Assembly (NCBI RefSeq): GCF_014205295.1
Contig: NZ_JACHNF010000001.1
Coordinates: 4,340,001-4,404,000, forward strand
DNA from: Kribbella solani
Lineage (GTDB): Bacteria; Actinomycetota; Actinomycetes; Propionibacteriales; Kribbellaceae
Reading direction: 5' to 3'
DNA: 64,000 nt
Part shown: positions 30,874-39,966 of the stretch, piece by piece
How the letters are laid out: every line of letters starts with the position of its first letter
How positions within the stretch are numbered: the stretch's first letter is position 1
Notes under the pieces: generated by a model
Told to the model about the DNA's origin: nothing
The model's database searches: none
The model's input: the letters and a program-made list of their open reading frames with translations, nothing else
Program-made: the position numbers and the translations under genes

Positions 30874-31751
30874 GTAGGCACGCTAGCCGCCAGATGCAAG
30901 TGCTCGGCCAGCAGGTGCACGGACTCCGGCGCATCGGTGGCATAGCAGAGTAGGTGCTCGCGTGTGGACCAGGCGTCCTGGAGCGGGCAGATGTCCACGT
31001 CGGCGTTGGAGTACACGGCCCGGCGGGGTACGACGGCCAGCCCGGCGCCCGCGGTCGCGAGCGTGATCAGGGCGTGCAGCGTCGGGACCAGCGTGCGGTA
31101 GCGGGGCGCCGGCGCGTGCCGACCTAGGCGTTCGTCCATCCATTGACTGAGCGGTGAGTGCCGGTCCAGTCCTACCAGCGGGTGCTCCGCGACCTCCGCG
31201 TACGCGATCGAGGCGCGCCCGGAGAGGATGCCGCCCGCCTGGCCGATCACGACCAGGGAGTCGTCGGCGAGCGGTTCGGTCCGGAGCTGGGTGGGTTCGT
31301 CGTCGAGGATCACGCCGAGATCGGCCTCACCGGCAGCCAGCAGCCGGACGCTGCGGACCGTCCGCCGCTCGGCCACGTTCACGTCGTACTCGGGGTGGTC
31401 GCGGAGGAACGTCGCGAGGGCGAGCGGGACGAGCTGGTGCATCGCGGACCCACCGGCGACCAGCCGGATCGGGGCGGTACGGGCGACCGCGTACGAGGCG
31501 ACCGCGCTGTCCAGGCGGATCGTTTGGGCGAGTACGTCACGGGCGTGCCGGGCGAGCGTGGCACCGGCCGGAGTGAGCCGTACGCCCCGGCGCTCGCGCA
31601 CCAGCAGGGGTACGCCGGCCTGCGCTTCGAGCGCCCTGACCCGCGCGCTGGCCGAAGGCAGACTGAGGTGCATCATGCGCGCGCCGCCGGTGATCGAGCC
31701 TTCTGCCGCGACGTTCGTGAACAGGCGGAGGTCATCCAGGTCGTAGCGCAT
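30870..31751 (-). CDS. LysR-family transcriptional regulator
   Basis: A 293-residue regulator with an N-terminal winged helix ('DLRLFTNVAAEGSITGGARMM...ARVRALEAQAGVPLLVRERRGVRLTPAG') and a type 2 periplasmic-binding-protein effector domain. It is divergent from a TauE/SafE-family permease, the usual arrangement when the regulator controls the transporter. A 13-bp palindrome lies between them. Effector unknown. Confidence 0.92.
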   Translation of the reverse strand: MRYDLDDLRLFTNVAAEGSITGGARMMHLSLPSASARVRALEAQAGVPLLVRERRGVRLTPAGATLARHARDVLAQTIRLDSAVASYAVARTAPIRLVAGGSAMHQLVPLALATFLRDHPEYDVNVAERRTVRSVRLLAAGEADLGVILDDEPTQLRTEPLADDSLVVIGQAGGILSGRASIAYAEVAEHPLVGLDRHSPLSQWMDERLGRHAPAPRYRTLVPTLHALITLATAGAGLAVVPRRAVYSNADVDICPLQDAWSTREHLLCYATDAPESVHLLAEHLHLAASVPT

Positions 31752-31768
31752 GAACCCAGCCTACGCCT

Positions 31769-31781
31769 CAGCCTTAGGCTG
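31769..31781. promoter_or_regulatory. Candidate LysR operator overlapping a -10 box
   Basis: CAGCC-TTA-GGCTG is a perfect palindrome between the divergent LysR and permease genes. It overlaps TAGGCT (31775-31780), the likely -10 of the permease gene, so binding there would affect transcription of the permease. Confidence 0.45.
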
Positions 31782-31800
31782 GCTACGGGGATCGCGCATT

Positions 31801-32577
31801 GTGACTGCCCGGCCGAACCCTGATCCTCGAAGAGTGCTGCTGATCCTCCTGGCCGGTGTCGTGGCCGGCGCGCTGAACGCCGTCGGCGGTGGCGGGAGTT
31901 TCGTGGCGCTGGCCGCGCTGGTCGCGACCGGGATGCCGCCGGTGACCGCGAACGCGACCACGACGGTCGCGATGCTGCCGGGGAACGCGACCAGCGCGTG
32001 GGTCTACCGCCGCGAGATCGAAGGGATCGGGCAGCCGTCGCGGACCCGGTTGACGCTGGCGAGCGTGCTGGGTGGGGCGCTCGGTGCCGGGTTGCTGCTG
32101 TGGTTGCCGTCGGCATCTTTTGACGTGGCGGTTCCTTGGCTGCTGGCGTTCGCGACCGTCGTGCTGGCGTTCGGAAAGCGGGTGAGCGCGGCACTTCGGC
32201 TGGGCCGGCCGGGGCCGGCGGTGATCTTGGCCGGGCAGTTCGTGCTGGCGATCTACGGTGGGTATTTCGGCGGCGCGGTCGGGCTGATGATGCTGGCGTT
32301 CTGGACCGCGACGACCTCGCTGGACCCGGCGCGGGGGAACCCGCTGCGGGTGATTCAGGTCGCGGCCGTGTACTTGACGGCCGGCGTGGTGTTCGTGTTC
32401 GCCGCTGACGTGTTGTCGCGGCCGGTCGCGTTGGTGGCGATGCTTGGTGGGGCGATGGTTGGCGGGTACGCGGGTGCACAGCTGGTCCGGCGGATGCCGG
32501 CGCGGGTCCTTCGTACGCTCGTCCTGACGACCGCGGTGCTGATGACCATGGTGTTCTTCGTCCGGGCGTTCGGATGA
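31801..32577 (+). CDS. TauE/SafE-family membrane permease
   Basis: A 258-residue polytopic membrane protein with about eight hydrophobic helices. 'GALNAVGGGGSFVALAALV' near the N-terminus and 'GGYFGGAVGLMMLAF' in the second half are the two related Gly-rich repeats of the TauE/SafE family, which moves sulfur-containing organic anions such as sulfoacetate or taurine-derived compounds. Substrate unproven. GTG 31801 is chosen over an upstream in-frame ATG at 31750, which overlaps the LysR start. Overlaps the next small gene by ATGA. Confidence 0.85.
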   Translation: MTARPNPDPRRVLLILLAGVVAGALNAVGGGGSFVALAALVATGMPPVTANATTTVAMLPGNATSAWVYRREIEGIGQPSRTRLTLASVLGGALGAGLLLWLPSASFDVAVPWLLAFATVVLAFGKRVSAALRLGRPGPAVILAGQFVLAIYGGYFGGAVGLMMLAFWTATTSLDPARGNPLRVIQVAAVYLTAGVVFVFAADVLSRPVALVAMLGGAMVGGYAGAQLVRRMPARVLRTLVLTTAVLMTMVFFVRAFG

Positions 32578-32825
32578 ACCGCGCCGAGCTGGCGATGGCG
32601 TATCAGGCCTGCGAGGTGGCCGATCTGGCGGCCGCGTTCGTACGCGACCCGGGGGAAGCAACCGAGCAAGCCGCCCGGGTACTAGCCGCCGCCAAGGCGC
32701 TGGTTGCCGCCGCCAACCGCCTGACCACGGGTGAACCGCCGACCGATCCGCTCCAGTTGTTCGCGTACGAACATCCGGAAGAGGCAGCCGCCGACATAGC
32801 CAGCTGGTTACAGCGGACTACTTGA
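32574..32825 (+). CDS. Small helical protein of unknown function
   Basis: An 83-residue, Ala-rich soluble protein translationally coupled to the permease gene (ATGA overlap at 32574-32577). No family recognised. Its end overlaps the convergent YkvA-like gene by eight bases. Confidence 0.65.
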   Translation: MNRAELAMAYQACEVADLAAAFVRDPGEATEQAARVLAAAKALVAAANRLTTGEPPTDPLQLFAYEHPEEAAADIASWLQRTT

Positions 32826-33282
32826 GCTGCTGTTGCTCACGTTCTTTGCGGAGGTAGAGGCCTGCCGCGGTGGAGACGCTGGTGAGGAGCCACACGCCTA
32901 CGCCGGCGTCGTCGGTGACGCCAATGATCGGGAGCAGGTCGGGGATGATGTCGATCGGCGAGACCAGGTACACCAGCGCGAGCAGCCACAGGAACGTGCG
33001 GCTCTTCGGCAGGTCCGCGTACGTGCCGCGGCGGACGTCGCGGAGCAGTCTCGGCAGTGCCTGCGCCCGCTCGATCACATTCCCGACCGGTACCGGCTCG
33101 CCGCGCGCGATCTTCCGCCGCCGCACCACCCGCCGGCGTACGACCCCGAGCGCGCCGACCCCGACCCCGATCACCAGCAGGCCGGCCCCAAGTCCAACCG
33201 CGGGCACGCCAAGCACGTCACCGTCGCGGAACACCAGCGTCAGCAACCCGATCAGCGCGATCAACCCACCGAAAGGCACCAT
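32818..33282 (-). CDS. YkvA/DUF1232-family membrane protein
   Basis: A 154-residue protein with two N-terminal transmembrane helices, a basic linker (RRRVVRRRKIARG) and the DUF1232 signature 'YLVSPIDIIPDLLPIIGVTDD' near residue 110. The function of this family is not established. ATG 33282 is supported by the membrane topology; the much longer upstream open frame is antisense to other coding sequence. Confidence 0.85.
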   Translation of the reverse strand: MVPFGGLIALIGLLTLVFRDGDVLGVPAVGLGAGLLVIGVGVGALGVVRRRVVRRRKIARGEPVPVGNVIERAQALPRLLRDVRRGTYADLPKSRTFLWLLALVYLVSPIDIIPDLLPIIGVTDDAGVGVWLLTSVSTAAGLYLRKEREQQQLK

Positions 33283-33314
33283 CCAGCAACTGTAGGCGGT
33301 CCCAACCCGAACCG

Positions 33315-34148
33315 TCAGCTCACCGGGCTGAGGGCGCCCAGACGGTTCAGGTGGTCGGTGGTCAGGTTCAGACCGGTGGCGGCGACGTTCTCCGCCAGAT
33401 GGTCCAGTGAGCTGGTGCCTGGGATCGGGAGCACGACCGGTGAGCGGTGCAGGAGCCAGGACAGCGACAGCTGGGCGGCGGTCGCTCCGAGTTCGGTGGC
33501 GATCATCCCGAGCAGTTGGGACGCGGCATGTTCGCCGTGCGCGATCGGCACCCACGGGATGAACGCGATCCCTTCGGCGGTGCAGTAGTCCACGACCGCT
33601 TCGTGCTGCCGGTCGGTGAGGTTGTAGCGGTTCTGCACGCTCACCACATCCACGTACTGGCGAGCCGCTTCCACCTGTTGCACCGACACCTCCGACAGCC
33701 CGATGTGCCGCACCTTGCCCTCGGCAACCAGTCCGGCCAGGGCGCCGAGCTGATCGGCGAACGGTACGGCGGGATCGACGCGATGCAGTTGCAGGAGGTC
33801 GATCCGCTCGACCCGCAGCCGGCGCAACGACAGCTCGGTGGCCTGACGCAGGTACTCGGGCCGTCCGCACGGTACCCACTCACGTGGTGACGGGCGGGTG
33901 TGCCCGACCTTCGTGGCGATCAGCACGTGGTCGTACGGATGCAGGGCTTCGGCGAGTAGTTCCTCGTTGGCGCCGACGCCGTACGCGTCCGCGGTGTCGA
34001 TGAAGTCGACCCCCAGCTCGACCGCGCGACGGGCGACCCGGATCGCTTCGGTACGGTCGGCGGCCGGACGGTACCCGGTCAGGCGCATCGCGCCGAAGCC
34101 CAGTCGGTGGAGGTCGAGTTCGCCGATCTTCAAACGCAGGTTGTTCAT
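33315..34148 (-). CDS. Aldo/keto reductase
   Basis: A 277-residue NADPH-dependent TIM-barrel oxidoreductase. The catalytic tetrad is visible: Asp and Tyr in 'FIDTADAYG', Lys in 'LIATKVG' and His in 'LLQLHRVDP'. Substrate unknown. Divergent from an ArsR-type regulator with 56 bp between starts; a perfect palindrome sits right at its start codon, suggesting that regulator represses it. Confidence 0.92.
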   Translation of the reverse strand: MNNLRLKIGELDLHRLGFGAMRLTGYRPAADRTEAIRVARRAVELGVDFIDTADAYGVGANEELLAEALHPYDHVLIATKVGHTRPSPREWVPCGRPEYLRQATELSLRRLRVERIDLLQLHRVDPAVPFADQLGALAGLVAEGKVRHIGLSEVSVQQVEAARQYVDVVSVQNRYNLTDRQHEAVVDYCTAEGIAFIPWVPIAHGEHAASQLLGMIATELGATAAQLSLSWLLHRSPVVLPIPGTSSLDHLAENVAATGLNLTTDHLNRLGALSPVS

Positions 34149-34149
34149 A

Positions 34150-34164
34150 CCGGACAGAGTCCGG
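34150..34164. promoter_or_regulatory. Candidate operator at the aldo/keto reductase start
   Basis: CCGGAC-AGA-GTCCGG, a perfect 6-3-6 palindrome, begins two bases upstream of the reductase ATG in the gap shared with the ArsR-type gene. Confidence 0.45.
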
Positions 34165-34191
34165 CCGACGGACGGCGTCCCGGAAATGATT

Positions 34192-34197
34192 TAGGCT
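34192..34197 (+). promoter_or_regulatory. Putative -10 box of the ArsR-type gene (leaderless)
   Basis: TAGGCT ends seven bases before ATG 34205, with no ribosome site between, consistent with a leaderless transcript. Confidence 0.45.
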
Positions 34198-34204
34198 GAG
34201 CTGA

Positions 34205-35251
34205 ATGCTGACGATCACCTTCACCGTGCCGGACCTGGCCCGGACGCGACTCGCGATGTCGCCGCTCTGGGAGGCCGTGGCGAGCATCCGGCTGCTGAAG
34301 GCGGCGCGGCCGCACCCGTTCCATCGCCGCTGGGTGTCGGCGGCGTGGGCGCGGCTCGCCGGCGCGGAGCTGGGGCTGCTCTTCGATCTGGTCGATCCCA
34401 CCGCCTGGTACCTGGCCGACTTCCTCACCCCGCCGCCGAACAGTCCGCTGCCGGACCTCGAGTCCGACCTCGGCGCACTCCGCCGGGTACCGCCCGAGCA
34501 GGTCCGCGCCGACCTGGACGTTCTCGCGTACGCGCGCCGTACGCCGCTCGGATCGCTGGCCGAGGTGCGGGTGCCACGCCGGTTACGGCGGCCGCGGCCG
34601 GGCGAGCTGCCGTCCACGGCGGTCGTCGAGCTGTACGCCGACCCGAGCGCGGGCATCGCACGGCTCGCGGACCAGGTCGAGGTGTACTGGGAGCTCGCGA
34701 TCGCGCCGTACTGGGGACGGATCCGCGCGCTGCTCGACGGCGATCTGCTGTACCGCGGCCGGCGGTTGGGGCAGGCCGGGCCGGCCGGGTTGTTCGAGGA
34801 CCTGGCCGACGGCGTGCGGTGGCGCGACGGGACGCTGACGATCCGGCATCGGCGGTTCCAGGGTGAGCGGAGGCTGGCCGGTGAAGGGCTGCTGCTGATT
34901 CCGTCGGCGTTCCTCTGGCCGACGGTGTACTCGACCACGATCCCGCCCTGGCAGCCGACACTCACGTACCCGGCGCGTGGTGTCGCGGGGCTGTGGGACG
35001 AGTCGAGGCGCGCGACCCCGGCGGGGTTGGCCGGTGTGCTGGGCAGGTCACGCGCCGAACTGCTCAATCAGCTCGACGGTCCGCTGTCGACCACCGAGTT
35101 GGCGCGGCGCACCGGGCTCACTCCGGGTGGTGTGTCACAGCACCTCACGGCTCTTCGTGACGCCGGGTTGGTTGTCTCCCACCGCGTTGGGCGGGTGGTG
35201 CTGTACGCCCGTACGCCAGCTGCCGAGACGCTACTCGCCGCTTCCTCGTGA
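34205..35251 (+). CDS. ArsR-type winged-helix regulator with long N-terminal domain
   Basis: A 348-residue protein. Residues about 1-270 form a large region ('LAMSPLWEAVASIRLLKA' near the start) found in actinobacterial DUF5937-type regulators. The C-terminal winged helix is of ArsR type ('STTELARRTGLTPGGVSQHLTALRDAGLVVSHRVGRVVLYART'). It probably regulates the divergent aldo/keto reductase. Its stop abuts the stop of the convergent xylulokinase gene with no gap. Confidence 0.88.
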   Translation: MLTITFTVPDLARTRLAMSPLWEAVASIRLLKAARPHPFHRRWVSAAWARLAGAELGLLFDLVDPTAWYLADFLTPPPNSPLPDLESDLGALRRVPPEQVRADLDVLAYARRTPLGSLAEVRVPRRLRRPRPGELPSTAVVELYADPSAGIARLADQVEVYWELAIAPYWGRIRALLDGDLLYRGRRLGQAGPAGLFEDLADGVRWRDGTLTIRHRRFQGERRLAGEGLLLIPSAFLWPTVYSTTIPPWQPTLTYPARGVAGLWDESRRATPAGLAGVLGRSRAELLNQLDGPLSTTELARRTGLTPGGVSQHLTALRDAGLVVSHRVGRVVLYARTPAAETLLAASS

Positions 35252-36670
35252 TTACTGGTTGTAGGGGGTGGAGAGGAGTGGGCGGGTGTTGGTGAGGACC
35301 TGGTGGTAGTTGGCGCGGATGGCGGGGGCGTCGACGGTGATCGCGGGCTCGGGTTTGCCGAGGGGGACGTGCCAGGTAGGTGGGGTGGCGGCGCCGGACA
35401 GCGCCCAGGCGGCTTGGCGGGCGGCGCCCAGGGCTACGTACTCGGCTGGTTCAGGGAGGACGATCTCCGCGCCGAGCAGGGCCGGGGCGAGGGCTTGGAC
35501 GGCGCGGGAGCGGGCGCCGCCGCCGAGGAGCAGGACGCGGTGTACGGGGACGCCCTGGTCGCGGAGGGCATCAACAGCGTCGGCCAGGCCGCAGAGCAGG
35601 CCTTCGACGGCCGCGCGGGCCATCGTGGCGGGCTGCATGGTGGCGCGGGTGAGGCCGTAGACCAGGCCGGTGGAGTGCGGGAGGTCGGGCGTACGTTCAC
35701 CGTCCAGGAACGGGAGCAGGACCAGGCCGTCGCTGCCGGCTGAGGTGATGGCTGCCTCGTCGAAGGCGGACAGGTCAAGGCCGAGGAGTTGTGCGGTCGC
35801 GGACATCACGCGGGCGGCGTTCAGGGTGCAGACGAGCGGCAGGTACTCGCCGGTCGCGTCGGCGAAGGCGGCGACCAGGCCGGAGGCGTCCTTCGTCGGG
35901 TGCGCGGAGCGGGCGAACGCGGTGCCGCTGGTGCCGAGCGAGACCGCGACGTCGCCGGGTTGCAGGTCGAGCCCGAGCGCGGCGGCCGCGTTGTCGCCCG
36001 TACCAGCCGCGATCACCGCGCCGAACGCCGTCTCCCCCACCACTTCACCTGGTCCGGCAACACGCGGCAGAACAAGCTCCCGCCCGAACGCAAGCTCCAC
36101 CAGATCAGTCCGGTAGTCGTTGGTCGTCGGCGACCACCACCCAGTACCCGACGCGTCGCCCCGGTCGGTGGTGATCCCGTCAATCCCGGACCGATCCACA
36201 GCCAGCCGATGCGTCATCCAGTCATGCGGAAGCACAACCGCCGCCGCCCGCGAAGCCGCTTCCTTGTCGCGTACCCAACGGAGTTTGGTGACGGTGAAGG
36301 ACGGGACGGGGACCGAGCCGATTGCTTCGGCCCACGCCGCTGGGCCGCCTAGCTCCGCGATCAGTTCGGTGGTGGCATCCGCCGAACTGGTGTCGTTCCA
36401 CAGCACCGCCGGGTGGACGACCTCGCCGGACTCGTCCAGCAGGACCATGCCGTGTTGCTGCCCACCGACCGCGATCGCCCGCACGCCGTCCAGCAGACCG
36501 TTGGACGCGGCCTCCCACGCCTTCCACCACTCGGCCGGGTCCACCTGGGTGGCATCCGGATGCGGCGCCCGCCCTTCGCGAACGACCGCCCCAGTCTCGG
36601 CGTCGCACACCAGAACCTTGGTCGCCTGGGTCGAGCAGTCCACCCCGGCAACCAGCCTCAGCTCAGTCAT
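35252..36670 (-). CDS. xylB: Xylulokinase, FGGY family
   Basis: A 472-residue carbohydrate kinase phosphorylating D-xylulose (or a related ketose) with ATP. 'VAGVDCSTQATKVLVCDAE' is the N-terminal phosphate loop, 'GGQQHGMVLLD' and 'GTGDNAAAALG' the substrate region (Asp as base), and 'LLLGGGARSRAVQALAPALL' the C-terminal FGGY/ATPase block. It is the last gene of the polyol operon, 10 bp after the dehydrogenase, which would supply its ketose. Confidence 0.92.
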   Translation of the reverse strand: MTELRLVAGVDCSTQATKVLVCDAETGAVVREGRAPHPDATQVDPAEWWKAWEAASNGLLDGVRAIAVGGQQHGMVLLDESGEVVHPAVLWNDTSSADATTELIAELGGPAAWAEAIGSVPVPSFTVTKLRWVRDKEAASRAAAVVLPHDWMTHRLAVDRSGIDGITTDRGDASGTGWWSPTTNDYRTDLVELAFGRELVLPRVAGPGEVVGETAFGAVIAAGTGDNAAAALGLDLQPGDVAVSLGTSGTAFARSAHPTKDASGLVAAFADATGEYLPLVCTLNAARVMSATAQLLGLDLSAFDEAAITSAGSDGLVLLPFLDGERTPDLPHSTGLVYGLTRATMQPATMARAAVEGLLCGLADAVDALRDQGVPVHRVLLLGGGARSRAVQALAPALLGAEIVLPEPAEYVALGAARQAAWALSGAATPPTWHVPLGKPEPAITVDAPAIRANYHQVLTNTRPLLSTPYNQ

Positions 36671-36680
36671 AGCTCCCAGA

Positions 36681-38162
36681 CTAAATGGACTCGGCGGAAG
36701 GGGCTTCGAGTGTGGCGCGGGCGCCGATCTCGTGGAGCGACTTCAGGGCGGCCGTGTACGGCGCGGCGAACCGCTCGTCCGCGGCCAAGTCGCCGAACAG
36801 ATCCGGATCCGAGATGAACTCCAACGGGTCCTCCCGGTTGTGCCGCGCGCGTTCGACCAGTTTGTCGCGCAGTCGATCGACAACCTCGATCGGCTCACCC
36901 TGCTCGTCGACGGCCTCCGCGTACCGTGCCCAGGACGCGACTACGAGCACTGACCGCGTGATCTCCCGCCCGGCCGCCAGCTGCTCACGCACCACCGGCA
37001 GCAACCACTTCGGGATCCGGTCCGAACTCTCCGCGCACAACCGCGCCAGCGTGTCCCGCACCTCCGGGTTCGCAAACCGTTCGATCAGCTGATGTTTGTA
37101 CCGATCGAGATCCACCCCAGGCACCGCCGGCAGCGTCGGGGTCCCTTCGTTGTCCATGTAGCCCAGCAAGAACTCCACGAACAACTCGTCCTGACACACC
37201 TCATGCGCGTACCGGTAACCAGCCAGGTACCCGAGGTACGCCAGCGCCTGATGCGAAGCGTTCAGCAACCGCAGCTTCATCAGTTCGTACGGCTCGACAT
37301 CCTCGACGATCTGAACGCCGACATCCTCGTACGGCGGCCGTACGCCCCCGAAATCATCCTCCAGCACCCACTGCGTGAACGGCTCACACACCACCGGCCA
37401 ACCGTCCTCGACGCCGAACCGCTCCGCCAGCGCCGCCCGATCCGCGTCGGTGGTGACCGGAGTGATCCGGTCGACCATGCAGTTCGGGAAGCGGACCTCC
37501 GCCGCGATCCAGTCGGCCAGCGCCGGGTCCTTCAACCGGGCGAACGCCACCAGCATCTTCCGCGCGACGTGCCCGTTGCCCGGGATGTTGTCACAGGACA
37601 TCACCGTGAACGGCGGTACGCCCGCTTCCCGCCGCCGGCGCAGCGCCTCGACGACGAACCCGAACGCGCTCCCCGGCGTCGCGCCCGGCTCCAGATCGGC
37701 GGCCAGCGCCGGGTCCGAGGCGTCCAGCTCCCCGGTCACCTGGTTCACGTGGTAACCACCCTCGGTGATGGTCAGCGACACGATCCGGGTCGCCGGGTCG
37801 ACCATCCGCGTCAGCACCGCCTCGCGGTCGTCGGGCGCGAACAGGTAGTCGACGATCGACCCGATCACGCGCGGTTCGAGTGTCCCGTCCGGGTGCTTGA
37901 TCACCAGCGTGTACAGGTGGTCCTGCGCCGACAGCACGTCGTACATCCGGCGGTCCTGCGGGAGTACGCCGACGCCGACGATGCCCCAGTCGAGTGCCTT
38001 CCCGTCCGACATCAGCCGGTCCAGGTACATCGCCTGATGGGCCCGATGGAACCCGCCGACGCCGAAATGCACGATCCCCGGCGTCACGGTCGCCCGGTCG
38101 TACGCCGGCACCTCGACGTCGTTGCCCAAGGCATCGAGAACCTCGGCTGACAACTTCTTCAC
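36681..38162 (-). CDS. Polyol dehydrogenase (mannitol/arabinitol dehydrogenase family)
   Basis: A 493-residue long-chain NAD-dependent dehydrogenase oxidising a sugar alcohol to a ketose. 'IVHFGVGGFHRAHQAMYLD' is the N-terminal nucleotide-binding segment, 'VMSCDNIPGNGHVARKML' a hallmark of the mannitol dehydrogenase family, and 'KLRLLNASHQALAYLG' contains the catalytic Lys and His region. Being co-transcribed with xylulokinase, D-arabinitol to D-xylulose is the most economical reaction, but mannitol to fructose is possible. GTG 38162 overlaps the permease stop (GTGA), fixing the start. Confidence 0.92.
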   Translation of the reverse strand: MKKLSAEVLDALGNDVEVPAYDRATVTPGIVHFGVGGFHRAHQAMYLDRLMSDGKALDWGIVGVGVLPQDRRMYDVLSAQDHLYTLVIKHPDGTLEPRVIGSIVDYLFAPDDREAVLTRMVDPATRIVSLTITEGGYHVNQVTGELDASDPALAADLEPGATPGSAFGFVVEALRRRREAGVPPFTVMSCDNIPGNGHVARKMLVAFARLKDPALADWIAAEVRFPNCMVDRITPVTTDADRAALAERFGVEDGWPVVCEPFTQWVLEDDFGGVRPPYEDVGVQIVEDVEPYELMKLRLLNASHQALAYLGYLAGYRYAHEVCQDELFVEFLLGYMDNEGTPTLPAVPGVDLDRYKHQLIERFANPEVRDTLARLCAESSDRIPKWLLPVVREQLAAGREITRSVLVVASWARYAEAVDEQGEPIEVVDRLRDKLVERARHNREDPLEFISDPDLFGDLAADERFAAPYTAALKSLHEIGARATLEAPSAESI

Positions 38163-39004
38163 TTGACCGCCCCCAGCGACAGGCCCTGGACGAGTTTGTC
38201 CTGGGCAGCGAACCCGGCGATCAGCACCGGCAACGACACCACGATCGACGCGGCACAGACCTTGGCGAGGAACAAACCTTGGCTGGTCACGAAACCGGTC
38301 AAGAACACCGGCGCCGTCTGCGCCACCGTACCGGTCAGCACCCGGGCGAAGAGCAACTCGTTCCAGCTGAAGATGAAGCAGATCAGCGCGGCCGACGCGA
38401 TCCCCGGCGTCACCACCGGCGCGACCACGGAGCGGAGCGTACGGGTCAGTGACGCGCCGTCGACGGATGCGGCTTCGAGGATCTCGACCGGTACCTCGGA
38501 CAGGAAACTGCGCAGCATCCAGACCGCGATCGGCAGGTTCATCGACGTGTACAGGATGATCAGCAGCCAGATGTTGTCCAGGAATCCGGTCTTCTGCGCG
38601 AACAGGTAGATCGGCAGCAGCCCGGCCACCACCGGAAGCATCTTCGTGGACAGGAAGAAGAACAGCACGTCGGTCCATTTGCGCACCGGCCGGATCGACA
38701 GCGCGTACGCGGCCGGGAACGCGAGCAGGATGACCAGCACCGTGGACAGGATGCTCGCGGTCAGCGAGTTCGCGATCGAGGGCCACGGACCGGTGTCGAA
38801 GAACGACTTGTAGCCGGCCAGCGTCAGCGGCGCGGCGACGTCCGGCGGGTTCTTCGCCGCGTCCTCCTCGGAGTGGAACGAGGTCAGCAGCATCCACAGC
38901 ACCGGCAGCACGAACAGGATGCCGACGACCCACGCCACCCCGCTGAGCACGAACCCGCCGCCACGCTTCTTCTTCCCGGTCACGATCGTGACTTGGCCGC
39001 TCAT
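38159..39004 (-). CDS. Polyol ABC transporter permease 2 (MalG-like)
   Basis: A 281-residue inner-membrane protein with six predicted helices and the EAA loop 'EILEAASVDGASLTRTLRSVVAPVVTPG' contacting the ATPase. MalG-type half of a carbohydrate uptake system. Overlaps both neighbours by four bases (ATGA upstream, GTGA downstream). No ATPase gene is in the operon. Confidence 0.93.
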   Translation of the reverse strand: MSGQVTIVTGKKKRGGGFVLSGVAWVVGILFVLPVLWMLLTSFHSEEDAAKNPPDVAAPLTLAGYKSFFDTGPWPSIANSLTASILSTVLVILLAFPAAYALSIRPVRKWTDVLFFFLSTKMLPVVAGLLPIYLFAQKTGFLDNIWLLIILYTSMNLPIAVWMLRSFLSEVPVEILEAASVDGASLTRTLRSVVAPVVTPGIASAALICFIFSWNELLFARVLTGTVAQTAPVFLTGFVTSQGLFLAKVCAASIVVSLPVLIAGFAAQDKLVQGLSLGAVK

Positions 39005-39954
39005 CGACCGGTCTCCTCTCGGAACAGCGTGGACACCGACCGGAGCGCGAAGGTCGCGATCGCGATGGTTCCGATCACCACGATCACGCCCGCGGCCGAC
39101 GCCCGGCCGTAGTCGTGCGCGGTGTAGAAGGTCTGATAGATCGTGTACGGCAGGTTGGCCGTCCCGAGTCCGCCGGAGGTGATCGTGAACACCGCGTCGA
39201 AGTTCTGTACCACGTAGATCGACCCGAGCAGCGCGGACAGTTCCAGGTACTGACGCAGGTGTGGCAACGTCATGTACCGGAAGATGCCCCACTGGTTCGC
39301 GCCGTCGATCCCGGCCGCCTCGATCACGTCCAGCGGGCGGCTCTGCAACCCGGCCAGCAGGATCAGCATCATGAACGGCGTCCATTGCCAGACCAGCGCG
39401 AAGATGATCGACCACAACGGCTGGTTGCTGATCCAGTCCGGCTGTGGTGCGTTCTCGCCGAAGATCCACTTCAGTACGCCGTTGAACAGACCGTACGTCG
39501 GGTTGTAGAGCGCGTGCTTCCAGAGCAGCGCGGCCGCGACCGGTACGACCAGGAACGGCGTGATCATCATCGTCCGGACGACACCACGTCCACGGAACTT
39601 CCGGTCCAGCAACAGCGCGATCAGCAACCCGAGTACCAGGCTGAGCAGGACCACGCCCGCGGTCAGCAGGATCGTCACCCAGATCGCGTTCCGGGTGTTC
39701 GCGTCGGTCAGCACCCGGCGGAAGTTCGCGAACCCGGCGAAACCGCGCTCGTCCGGGTAGTACGCGTTCCAGTCCATGAACGACGTGATGATCGTGACCA
39801 CGAACGGCAGCTGGGTGACGATGATCATGAACACCAGCGCCGGCAGCAACGGCGCCCGCCGGGCCCAGTCGCCGGCCTTGCGCAGCGCCGTGCCTTCCGA
39901 ACCGGGTGGTGCCGCGGGCCGGTGCTTGGCCTCGGGTTTCGCGTCGACTGACAT
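39001..39954 (-). CDS. Polyol ABC transporter permease 1 (MalF-like)
   Basis: A 317-residue inner-membrane protein with six helices after a basic, Pro-rich cytoplasmic N-terminus. The EAA loop reads 'DVIEAAGIDGANQWGIFRYMTLPHL'. ATG 39954 is chosen because AAGGGG lies at 39961-39967; the GTG at 39963 would leave no room for a ribosome site. It pairs with the MalG-like permease and the lipoprotein 12 bp upstream. Confidence 0.93.
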   Translation of the reverse strand: MSVDAKPEAKHRPAAPPGSEGTALRKAGDWARRAPLLPALVFMIIVTQLPFVVTIITSFMDWNAYYPDERGFAGFANFRRVLTDANTRNAIWVTILLTAGVVLLSLVLGLLIALLLDRKFRGRGVVRTMMITPFLVVPVAAALLWKHALYNPTYGLFNGVLKWIFGENAPQPDWISNQPLWSIIFALVWQWTPFMMLILLAGLQSRPLDVIEAAGIDGANQWGIFRYMTLPHLRQYLELSALLGSIYVVQNFDAVFTITSGGLGTANLPYTIYQTFYTAHDYGRASAAGVIVVIGTIAIATFALRSVSTLFREETGR

Positions 39955-39966
39955 GTCCGGCACCCC

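Noticed and set aside
36681..38933. 750-codon fusion of the polyol dehydrogenase with upstream frame
   Set aside because: The first 257 codons are an out-of-frame reading of the permease gene; GTG 38162 overlaps the permease stop as a normal coupled start.
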